Assembly: GCA_015060045.1 (NCBI GenBank)
Contig: SUZH01000010.1
Coordinates: forward strand, 1-64,000
Direction: 5' to 3'
DNA from: Rikenellaceae bacterium
GTDB lineage: Bacteria > Bacteroidota > Bacteroidia > Bacteroidales > Rikenellaceae
Length of the DNA: 64,000 bases
Below are positions 1-6,765 of this stretch, piece by piece (the first letter of the stretch is position 1; every line of letters begins with the position of its first letter). Made by a program: the position numbers and the translations under genes. A model generated the notes under the pieces. That model was given only the letters and a program-made list of their open reading frames with translations, made no database searches and was not told the DNA's origin.

Positions 1-526
1 ATGCGTCGGAACGCTGGTCGGTGGTCTCGAGTTGAGCGATCAGCGCCGAGTAAGCCTCCGAGTTATAGGCGTTGCACTCGTCCAGCGAATCGACCTTCTC
101 ATAATAGGCTTCGTTCAGGAGAGCGAGCTGCTCTTTGTAGCCCTGAAATTCGGCCGTGGCGCCCGTTCCCTCGATGCGATGCTCTTCCGCATCGGGGGAG
201 AGCGTCAGGCGCACCGTGTCGCCATCGGCAATGAAGTGAATCGGGAACCACGAGCCACGCGCCTTCTCCTCGGCAAAGCTGAGAGTGCAGTAGTCGGCTT
301 CGTCGAGCGCAAGATCGTAGGCGAATTTGCCATCCCGAATCTTGATTTCGGCCACGGGGCGCGAACTTACGGCCACCTCCCCGTCGATGTGGGTATAAAG
401 CTCCAGAACTTTCGACTCGGGACGATCGATGACCGTACCTGTGATGTGGCATTGAACGGGCTTTGTGCTTTGCTCCGTGCAACTTACCAGGAGCGCCAGC
501 ACTCCCAAAAAGTAGAGAATTCTCAT
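1..526 (-). CDS. DUF4369-type lipoprotein, N-terminal part (cut by window edge)
   Basis: An open frame reads on the minus strand from the ATG at 524-526 to the window edge, about 175 residues, with the C-terminus missing. It begins with a short basic start, a hydrophobic stretch and a lipobox LLVSC (Cys16), so it should be a lipoprotein. The next region is beta-rich with a pattern like GTVIDRPESKVLELY, followed by an acidic helical stretch. This matches the DUF4369 domain that precedes a TlpA/AhpC-like thioredoxin domain in Bacteroidota thiol-disulfide oxidoreductases. The thioredoxin part, if present, lies outside the window, so redox function is inferred from family architecture only. It has its own promoter overlapping the terminator of the upstream PspC operon. 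Confidence 0.75.
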   Translation of the reverse strand, partial: MRILYFLGVLALLVSCTEQSTKPVQCHITGTVIDRPESKVLELYTHIDGEVAVSSRPVAEIKIRDGKFAYDLALDEADYCTLSFAEEKARGSWFPIHFIADGDTVRLTLSPDAEEHRIEGTGATAEFQGYKEQLALLNEAYYEKVDSLDECNAYNSEAYSALIAQLETTDQRSDA

Positions 527-551
527 AGCGTGTTTATTGGATTCTTTGAAA

Positions 552-581
552 CAAAGTTAATGAAAAAACGCTGCAACCAAA
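552..581 (-). promoter_or_regulatory. Bacteroidota promoter of the DUF4369 lipoprotein gene
   Basis: On the minus strand TTTG (578-581) is followed after 18 nt by TAACTTTG (552-559), a full -7 match, 25 nt before the ATG. The TTTG lies in the loop of the preceding operon's terminator hairpin. Confidence 0.6.
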
Positions 582-600
582 CTCGGTGCTGCGTTTTTTT
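563..600 (-). terminator. Terminator of the PspC-PadR operon
   Basis: An imperfect hairpin has outer arms AAAAAACGC and GCGTTTTTT, an inner GCA/TGC pairing after one T-T mismatch, and T-runs on both strands. It starts 14 nt after the stop codon of the large PspC gene. Confidence 0.7.
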
Positions 601-614
601 TGTGTATAAGGCGT

Positions 615-1934
615 TTATTGCTCGTTTACCTTGACTTCGATCAACTTTTCGCCACCGGCCTCGACCGTAAAGTCGGCACCCTTTTCGCTTTCGTTGATAT
701 TGACTTTGATCCCCTTGCCATTGCTCGTATCGACCTTGGCATCCTTCGTTTCGATCTTGACAAGCGGCTCTTTCTTGCCGGTTTCGTTCGTGCCTTCAGG
801 GATCGTCCAATCTCCGTTGAGGTCGATCTCGCCATCCTCCTCGACCTGCTTGACCAACTCTTCGAGGGTGATTCTTTCGCCGTTAATCTCGATCTCCTCC
901 TGCATGATCTCCTCCTTCTTTAGGTCGAAGCTGTCGAGCGCGCGAGGAGCTACCTCATGTTTGATGGCAATACCGGCGCAGAGCAGAATTGAGAGAATCC
1001 ACAGCACAACGCCTGCCAGCAGCACCTTGCCGTTGGATTTTCGTGAGGCAATAAGGCACATGAGGATATAAATCATCATGATGGTGGGGATGAGGGGGAC
1101 GAAGATGGCCAGGGTAGGTACGGACATCGGAATGTCGGCAGGCATCAGTTCATGACCACCTACAACTATTGCAAACAGACCGATCAAGAGGGCGCATGCG
1201 AAGAGCACCAGGAAGAAGACGATCAGTCCGGCAAACATCTTCAAGAGCAGCAAGGCAATTTTACCCGCCGTCGAAACCGTGTTGGCCATCACCGCCTTTG
1301 CCTTGGCATCGGGGTCGTTGGCAGCGGCCGATGAGGCGATTGTCTGCGCCGTGATGGGCTGGCCGTTCATCTCCAGCTTCTGACGGGCGGTACGTGCCAC
1401 AGGCACGGCAAACCACATCACCAGGTAGCAGATGATAAAGACGCCAAAGAGGTTACCCATCAGCGGGCCCATCCACCCGAAGAGGGGGATATGAGTAAAG
1501 CAGCTCATGATCAGCGGCAGGAACATTGCCACGCGAATCCAAGCCGGATCGACATCGAAATATTTGGCGATACCCGAGCATACACCGCCCAACTTGGCGT
1601 TCTCCATGTCGCGGTACAGACGGCGCGGATTGCGGTCGGTGGGGGAGTGCTTCGGCTGTGGAGCATCCTCCTCATCGCCCAGGATATCCTCGGGCGTACC
1701 CATCTGGGCAATGATATTCTTCACGAGCGGCAACTCTACGACGCGCGTATTGTCCTGCGTCGAGAGAATCAGTTCGGCAATGCGGGCCTCAATGTCGGCC
1801 ACGATCTCCGCACCGTCGGGCGAATCCTTGTAATTGTTTTTGAGGGCCGTGAGGTAGTTTTGCAACTCGTTGTAGGCCTCTATGTCCATCGAAAAGGCAA
1901 TCCCCGAAAGGCTGCATTTCTTTACTTCGTTCAT
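615..1934 (-). CDS. Large PspC-domain membrane protein
   Basis: A 439-residue protein. Residues 1-90 resemble the N-terminal domain of the small PspC gene in the same operon (both have a predicted helix pair and then a QMGTP or QIGAP motif). Residues 104-180 form the PspC domain (RRLYRD, GGVCSGIAKYFDVDP), with two membrane segments. Three more hydrophobic segments follow near 223-260, 272-295 and 303-325, and a charged soluble tail ends the protein. PspC proteins act in the inner membrane in envelope-stress (phage-shock) responses; this role is inferred for Bacteroidota. It is the last gene of a four-gene operon with PadR. The start has no obvious ribosome-binding site, as usual in this phylum. 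Confidence 0.85.
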   Translation of the reverse strand: MNEVKKCSLSGIAFSMDIEAYNELQNYLTALKNNYKDSPDGAEIVADIEARIAELILSTQDNTRVVELPLVKNIIAQMGTPEDILGDEEDAPQPKHSPTDRNPRRLYRDMENAKLGGVCSGIAKYFDVDPAWIRVAMFLPLIMSCFTHIPLFGWMGPLMGNLFGVFIICYLVMWFAVPVARTARQKLEMNGQPITAQTIASSAAANDPDAKAKAVMANTVSTAGKIALLLLKMFAGLIVFFLVLFACALLIGLFAIVVGGHELMPADIPMSVPTLAIFVPLIPTIMMIYILMCLIASRKSNGKVLLAGVVLWILSILLCAGIAIKHEVAPRALDSFDLKKEEIMQEEIEINGERITLEELVKQVEEDGEIDLNGDWTIPEGTNETGKKEPLVKIETKDAKVDTSNGKGIKVNINESEKGADFTVEAGGEKLIEVKVNEQ

Positions 1935-1955
1935 GGTAGAAAAGGGTGTTAAGGG

Positions 1956-2795
1956 TTACTTGTTTTGGATGCTGCCCCCGCTGGAGGCCGAACTTGAAAC
2001 GCTCTTGGGCTTGCCATAGACACGGATATCGCCGGCCGACGATGCGTTGCCCTTAAAGGTATCCAGACAGCAGATGGCGATCTCGCCTGCCGATGAAGCA
2101 TCTGCGTGACAACTCTTTACGGCAAAGTGTTCGCCGAGGATGTCACCTGCCGACGAGGCGTTGAGCGTGGCACCGAGGGCTGCTCCCTTAACTACGATTT
2201 CGGCGGCTGAGGAGGAGTTAAGGTAGCATTTTTGCGTCGTGAGCGTCATTTCGATCTCGGCCGATGAACTGGCCTCGGCATGGCAGAAGTTACTCTTTAC
2301 TTCGCCCTCGTATTCGCCGGCACTTGAAGTGTCGATCGTGCACTTCTCGGCTACGATGTCAGCCTTCACCTCGCCCGAACTGGAGGCCTTGACCTCGACG
2401 TTCTTCTTGACGATGCGCACTGCAGACTCGATTTCGGCAGCACTCGTAGCCTTCAGCGATCCCAGGCGACCATCGGTCGGTACGGTGATCGTAACATGTA
2501 CGTTCTGAATCGAGCGAACGTCGTTGTCGATCGTAAGATGCAATACGCTGTTCGATACGGTGGCTCTGACCCACTCGATCAGATTGTCGTCGGCAGCGAT
2601 CTGTATTTTGCCGGCTGTGCCCTCGACGAGTTTTACTTTAATGGCTCGCGAGGCATGAATCCCCTCAAATACCTCTACGGCGACCTCTTTCGATACGATG
2701 TTGCCACTTCCCTTGATACGCTTTGGTGCGGCCTCCGAGGTGCCTGCGATGACCATCAACAGGGCGGTCATCAATCCAATAATATAGCTTTTCAT
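1956..2795 (-). CDS. DUF2807 head-GIN domain protein (beta-solenoid)
   Basis: A 279-residue exported protein. The start is taken at the ATG giving MKSYIIGLM, 4 nt after the PadR stop, because it begins a clean signal peptide ending near TSEAA; an upstream in-frame ATG would overlap padR. After KGSGNIV, the protein carries about eight short repeats of the type SSAGE, SSSAEI or SSAGDI, spaced roughly 18-20 residues, as expected for the DUF2807 (putative auto-transporter adhesin head GIN) beta-solenoid. The molecular function is unknown. Clustering with PspC and PadR is common in Bacteroidota and points to envelope maintenance. Confidence 0.85.
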   Translation of the reverse strand: MKSYIIGLMTALLMVIAGTSEAAPKRIKGSGNIVSKEVAVEVFEGIHASRAIKVKLVEGTAGKIQIAADDNLIEWVRATVSNSVLHLTIDNDVRSIQNVHVTITVPTDGRLGSLKATSAAEIESAVRIVKKNVEVKASSSGEVKADIVAEKCTIDTSSAGEYEGEVKSNFCHAEASSSAEIEMTLTTQKCYLNSSSAAEIVVKGAALGATLNASSAGDILGEHFAVKSCHADASSAGEIAICCLDTFKGNASSAGDIRVYGKPKSVSSSASSGGSIQNK

Positions 2796-2799
2796 AACT

Positions 2800-3141
2800 T
2801 TACTCTTCGTTTTGGTTCTTACCACGGATCACTTCGATCTGTTTTACCATCTCCTCCCAGGCTTTGTCCCACTGGGCGAGATACTCCTGACCCTTCTCGG
2901 TCAGCGAGTAGTACTTACGCGGAGGACCTTGCGGCGACTCCTCCCAACGATAGGTCAGAAGACCTGCATTCTTTTGGCGCGTGAGGATGGGGTAGAGTGT
3001 TCCCTCGACCACAATCATCTCAGCCTCTTTCAACTCGGTGATGATTCTCGGCGCATAGTTGGCACCTCGAGCCAGGATGGCGAGGATGCAATACTCCAAG
3101 ATGCCTTTGCGCATTTGCACCTTTACATTCTCTTCGGTCAT
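2800..3141 (-). CDS. PadR-family transcriptional regulator
   Basis: A 113-residue winged-helix protein of typical PadR length. Characteristic segments are RKGILEYCILAIL (helix 1), YAPRIITELKEAEMIVVEGTLYPIL (recognition helix and wing start) and SPQGPPRKYYSLTEKGQEYL (wing). PadR proteins bind DNA as dimers and usually repress neighbouring membrane or efflux genes, with release by ligands or stress. It sits between two PspC-type genes with gaps of 2 nt and 4 nt, so it probably autoregulates this operon. No operator palindrome was confidently found upstream of 3656. Confidence 0.9.
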   Translation of the reverse strand: MTEENVKVQMRKGILEYCILAILARGANYAPRIITELKEAEMIVVEGTLYPILTRQKNAGLLTYRWEESPQGPPRKYYSLTEKGQEYLAQWDKAWEEMVKQIEVIRGKNQNEE

Positions 3142-3143
3142 AG

Positions 3144-3656
3144 CTATTTGGTGTTAATGTTAAATTCACGAATGGGCTCTTCGGGGATGACGATCCACAG
3201 CACGATGTAGATCCAGATCGAAAGACCGCCAAAGAGGATCAACATGAAGGTAATCAGGCGGAGCAGTGTCGGGTCGATGCCGAAATACTCGGCCAGTCCC
3301 GAGCAGACGCCTGCAATCGAGCGATTGACACGCGGACGGTAGAGTCTGCGGTGCGGCTCCTGCTCCGGCTGCTCCTCACCGGTGGGGTCGGCCTCGCGTG
3401 CCGCGCCAAACGTATCCGGTGCACCGATCTGCTTCATGGCGGCATCCACCTCGATGAGCGTAACCACCTGCTGCGGAGAGTAGAGCTTTTCGCTCAAAAT
3501 CTCGGCAATGCGATGCTCGATGTCGTCGAGCGTATCCTTGTCTCCCTCCGGCAGACGATTTTCGATGCGTTTGAGGTAGAGTTTGAGTGTGCGGTAAGCA
3601 TCGTCGTCGAGGGTGAAGGCTACCGAGCCGATGTTTACATTTATAGTCTCTTTCAT
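3144..3656 (-). CDS. Small PspC-domain protein
   Basis: A 170-residue protein and the first gene of the operon. Residues 1-80 form the same N-terminal domain as the large PspC protein (VNIGSVAFTLDDDAY to QIGAPDTF). A PspC domain follows (RRLYRPRVNRSIAGVCSGLAEYFGIDP) with one or two hydrophobic helices near 128-155. Together with PadR, the DUF2807 protein and the larger paralogue, it likely forms a membrane stress or envelope homeostasis unit. The two PspC genes look like an ancient duplication in which one copy gained extra membrane segments and a soluble tail. Confidence 0.87.
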   Translation of the reverse strand: MKETINVNIGSVAFTLDDDAYRTLKLYLKRIENRLPEGDKDTLDDIEHRIAEILSEKLYSPQQVVTLIEVDAAMKQIGAPDTFGAAREADPTGEEQPEQEPHRRLYRPRVNRSIAGVCSGLAEYFGIDPTLLRLITFMLILFGGLSIWIYIVLWIVIPEEPIREFNINTK

Positions 3657-3701
3657 GGTCTAAAGTGTATTTGTTTGTACGGTTTTGTTCTAATTACAAT
3701 G

Positions 3702-3732
3702 CAAATATATGATAAGTTTTGGTATTATGCAA
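3702..3732 (-). promoter_or_regulatory. Probable promoter of the PspC-PadR operon
   Basis: On the minus strand TATATTTG (3702-3709) matches TAnnTTTG. A partial TTG (3730-3732) lies 20 nt upstream. It diverges from the beta-galactosidase promoter. Confidence 0.45.
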
Positions 3733-3770
3733 TACAAAGAACCTTATTTTAGTGATTTTTTTACATTTTT

Positions 3771-3801
3771 TTTGACACCTATATAAAAAAGGCTATCTTT
3801 G
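3771..3801 (+). promoter_or_regulatory. Consensus Bacteroidota promoter of the GH2 gene
   Basis: TTTG (3771-3774), then 19 nt, then TATCTTTG (3794-3801): a perfect match to the Bacteroidota housekeeping consensus, 18 nt before the ATG at 3820. Confidence 0.85.
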
Positions 3802-3819
3802 TCATAAACCATCTAACCT

Positions 3820-6600
3820 ATGAAACGACTAATCTCTTTCTTGTTGCTTTTCGTGGCGCTGCAGGCTGTGGCGCAGGACGAACGCCTCTACCTCACCGGT
3901 AGGGGTTGGGATGATACCCAGACGTGGGATTTTTACTGCTCGGAGGGGCGCAGAAGTGGCTCTTGGCAGACCATCGAAGTGCCTTCGCAGTGGGAGGTAC
4001 AGGGCTTTGGCGAGTATAGCTATGGCCGTTGGTACAAGGAGGGTAAGGCCTTCCCGCCGCGCGAGGAGGGTACCTATCGCCGTCGCTTTACCGTGCCGAA
4101 GAGCTGGCGCGGACAACAGGTGCGTGTCGTCTTCGAAGGTGTGATGACCGATGCCGAGGTGAAGATCAACGGTCGCAAGGCGGGCGCTATTCATCGCGGT
4201 GCTTTCTACGAATTTGATTACGATATCTCGAAGTTGGTGCGTTATGGCGCTGAGAACGAGATTGAGGTACACGTGTGGAAGGAGTCCTCGGATAAGAGCG
4301 TCAATGCTGCCGAGCGCAAGGCCGACTGGTGGATCTTCGGTGGAATCTTCCGCCCCGTCTACCTGGAGGTGCGCCCCAAGACACACATTGTCGATTACGC
4401 GCTCGATCCGAAGATGGACGGTTCGCTCCGTGGTACGCTCTATACGACACCCCTGCCCGCCGGTTCGATGTTGGAGTTGACGCTCGATGGCGAGAAGGTG
4501 TTGCGTTACGAGTTGCAGGCAGGTGAGGAGCATCCGATCGAGGCTTCGTGGCTCGGTATTGAGCCGTGGGGACCTGAGTCGCCGAAACTCTATACGTTAG
4601 GGCTCCGCCTGCTGGATGCAAAGGGCAAATCGCTCCACTACCGCGAGCAGAAGATCGGTTTCCGCACGGTGGATATTCGCCCGTCTGATGGCCTTTATCT
4701 GAATGGAGTAAAACTTCAACTCAAGGGTATTAACCGCCACTCGTTCTGGCCAGAAGGTGGTCGTACGACCAGCCCCGAAATCAGCCGTCGCGATGGTGAG
4801 TTGATCAAGGAGATGAATATGAACGCCGTGCGCGTGCATTACGCTCCCGACCGCCACTTCTTGGATGTCTGCGACTCGTTGGGTCTGCTCGTGATGGATG
4901 AGTTGTGCGGCTGGCAGAACTGCTATTCAACCGAGACGGGACGCCCACTTGTCGAGGCCTTTATGCGTCGCGATCGTAACCGTCCGTCGGTGATCCTTTG
5001 GAGCAATGGTAACGAGGGTGGCTGGAATACGGAACTGGATCGCTACTTCACGGAGTTCGATCCGCAGGGTAGACCTTATGTGCACCCGTGGGCCGATTTT
5101 GGGCCGATCGATACGCATCACTATCCCGCTTATCAGACGGGTATTGCCCGCTTTACGAATGGGCAGAAACTCTTCCTGCCGACCGAGTTTATGCACGGTA
5201 TGTACGACCAGGGCCATGGCGCAGGTTTGGAGGATTTCTGGACGAAGTACACCTCGTCGCCTCTTTTCGTGGGTGGCTTTATGTGGGACTTCTCGGATAA
5301 TGCCGTGGTGCGTTCGGATCGCAATGGCGCGCTCGACAGCGATGCCTCGAATGGCGCTGACGGTATCCTCGGCCCGCACCGCGAGAAGGAGGGTAGCTAC
5401 TACACGGTACGTGACGTATGGGCTCCGATTCAATTTGAAAACCTGCGTATTACCGCTTCGTTTGATGGTCGCATCCTGACCCGTAACGATTACCTCTATA
5501 CCAACTTGTCGGCTTGCAAGGGCGCATATCGCCTGTTGCGTGCGACGGCCGACGGTACGACCTCGATTGGCGAGGGTGAGGTGCTTTTGCCGGCTCTCGA
5601 TTCGCGTTGCTCGGGCTTCTCGACGATGACGATTCCGAGTAATTTCGCCGAGGCCGACATCCTCGAAATTACGCTCTATCACCCGAATGGGAAGGAGATG
5701 GTAACCCGTACATGGCCGATTCATCGCGCGGTTAACTATATTCCGAAAAAGACCAATACGGAGCAGGCTGCAGCAACCTTGACGACGAGCGAAAGCGGGG
5801 TTGAGATGGCGGCTGACGGTGTGCGCGTGAAGTTCGATAAGGGATCGGGACGTATCACTTCGGTACAGCGTTCGTCGGGTGCCGTATCGCTCACCGATGG
5901 CCCGATTCCGATCGGTATGAATTGTCGTTTGGATCGCGTGGAGAGCCGCATGGAGGGGAATGTGGCCGTGGTGACCGCCTACTACCTCGGCGCGCTCGAT
6001 TCGATCCGTTGGGAGATGCATCCCGAGGGAGCACTGAAGATGCATGCCGTAATGCTGAACCGTGCCAATGGTGGTAAGGGATTCGACGATGCAGTGGTTG
6101 TTCAAAATGTAACCAATCTCGGCTTCTCGTTCCGCTATCCCGAGTCGAAGGTTAAGGGGGTGAAATGGTTTGGTCGCGGCCCGTATCGCGTGTGGAAGAA
6201 TCGTATCCGCGGTACACAGTATGGCGTATGGCAGAAGGATTACAACGATGCCTTGACGGGTGCTGCCTACGACCGTCTGGTCTATCCCGAGTTCCAGGGT
6301 TACCATGCCGATCTGCGTTGGATGACCCTGCAGACCTCGGAGGGTGACTTTACCGTTCGCTCGGCTTCGGATGGCGTTTACATGCGCCTCTATGGCCCCG
6401 AGCAGCCGGCCGATAACAAGAGTGGCATCATTGCCTATCCCGACTTCCCGGAGGGAGATATCTCGTTCCTGTACGAGATTCCGGCCATGCGTTGCTTCAA
6501 GCCGCTTAGCGAGCACGGACCGTCGGGCCAACCCGGCCACGTGCGCATCAAGAAGGGGGATGATGGTATTCACATGGAGCTTTATTTTGATTTTCAATGA
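3820..6600 (+). CDS. GH2 family beta-galactosidase, exported
   Basis: A 926-residue protein with a signal peptide (MKRLISFLLLFVALQAVAQ). The order is: sugar-binding jelly roll (about 45-185), immunoglobulin-like domain (about 190-285), TIM barrel (about 288-560), and C-terminal beta domains including a beta-galactosidase small-chain-like part near 680-900 (WFGRGPY). The catalytic acid/base is Glu399 in WSNGNEGG and the nucleophile is probably Glu456 in LPTEFMHG. The GH2 family removes terminal beta-linked sugars (galactose, glucuronate, mannose); beta-galactosidase is the best guess from the small-chain-like end. It is monocistronic, with its own promoter and terminator, and probably periplasmic. 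Confidence 0.88.
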   Translation: MKRLISFLLLFVALQAVAQDERLYLTGRGWDDTQTWDFYCSEGRRSGSWQTIEVPSQWEVQGFGEYSYGRWYKEGKAFPPREEGTYRRRFTVPKSWRGQQVRVVFEGVMTDAEVKINGRKAGAIHRGAFYEFDYDISKLVRYGAENEIEVHVWKESSDKSVNAAERKADWWIFGGIFRPVYLEVRPKTHIVDYALDPKMDGSLRGTLYTTPLPAGSMLELTLDGEKVLRYELQAGEEHPIEASWLGIEPWGPESPKLYTLGLRLLDAKGKSLHYREQKIGFRTVDIRPSDGLYLNGVKLQLKGINRHSFWPEGGRTTSPEISRRDGELIKEMNMNAVRVHYAPDRHFLDVCDSLGLLVMDELCGWQNCYSTETGRPLVEAFMRRDRNRPSVILWSNGNEGGWNTELDRYFTEFDPQGRPYVHPWADFGPIDTHHYPAYQTGIARFTNGQKLFLPTEFMHGMYDQGHGAGLEDFWTKYTSSPLFVGGFMWDFSDNAVVRSDRNGALDSDASNGADGILGPHREKEGSYYTVRDVWAPIQFENLRITASFDGRILTRNDYLYTNLSACKGAYRLLRATADGTTSIGEGEVLLPALDSRCSGFSTMTIPSNFAEADILEITLYHPNGKEMVTRTWPIHRAVNYIPKKTNTEQAAATLTTSESGVEMAADGVRVKFDKGSGRITSVQRSSGAVSLTDGPIPIGMNCRLDRVESRMEGNVAVVTAYYLGALDSIRWEMHPEGALKMHAVMLNRANGGKGFDDAVVVQNVTNLGFSFRYPESKVKGVKWFGRGPYRVWKNRIRGTQYGVWQKDYNDALTGAAYDRLVYPEFQGYHADLRWMTLQTSEGDFTVRSASDGVYMRLYGPEQPADNKSGIIAYPDFPEGDISFLYEIPAMRCFKPLSEHGPSGQPGHVRIKKGDDGIHMELYFDFQ

Positions 6601-6631
6601 GTTATTGAAGTTTTGCATTTGATGGACTATG

Positions 6632-6660
6632 AAGAGAGATGTTTTTCATCTCTCTTTTTT
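6632..6660 (+). terminator. Intrinsic terminator after the GH2 gene
   Basis: A perfect 10-bp stem (6632-6641 with 6647-6656), TTTTT loop and trailing T-run. Confidence 0.9.
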
Positions 6661-6690
6661 GTCGTTTGACCTTTTTTAATATCATTTTAG

Positions 6691-6721
6691 TTGTATTTCT
6701 TAAAAGAAAAGCCGATATTTG
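6691..6721 (+). promoter_or_regulatory. Promoter of the nine-gene SusCD-protease operon
   Basis: TTG (6691-6693), then 20 nt, then GATATTTG (6714-6721), one mismatch from TAnnTTTG, 44 nt before the susC-like ATG. Confidence 0.55.
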
Positions 6722-6765
6722 TGCGCTCTTATATGCTTAATGGTTGAAGAAGCAACATAAAAACT

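Noticed and set aside
4927..6618. A 563-codon antisense frame over the GH2 gene
   Set aside because: It is a shadow of the well-supported beta-galactosidase. Its composition (many Arg, His, Ile) is not protein-like.
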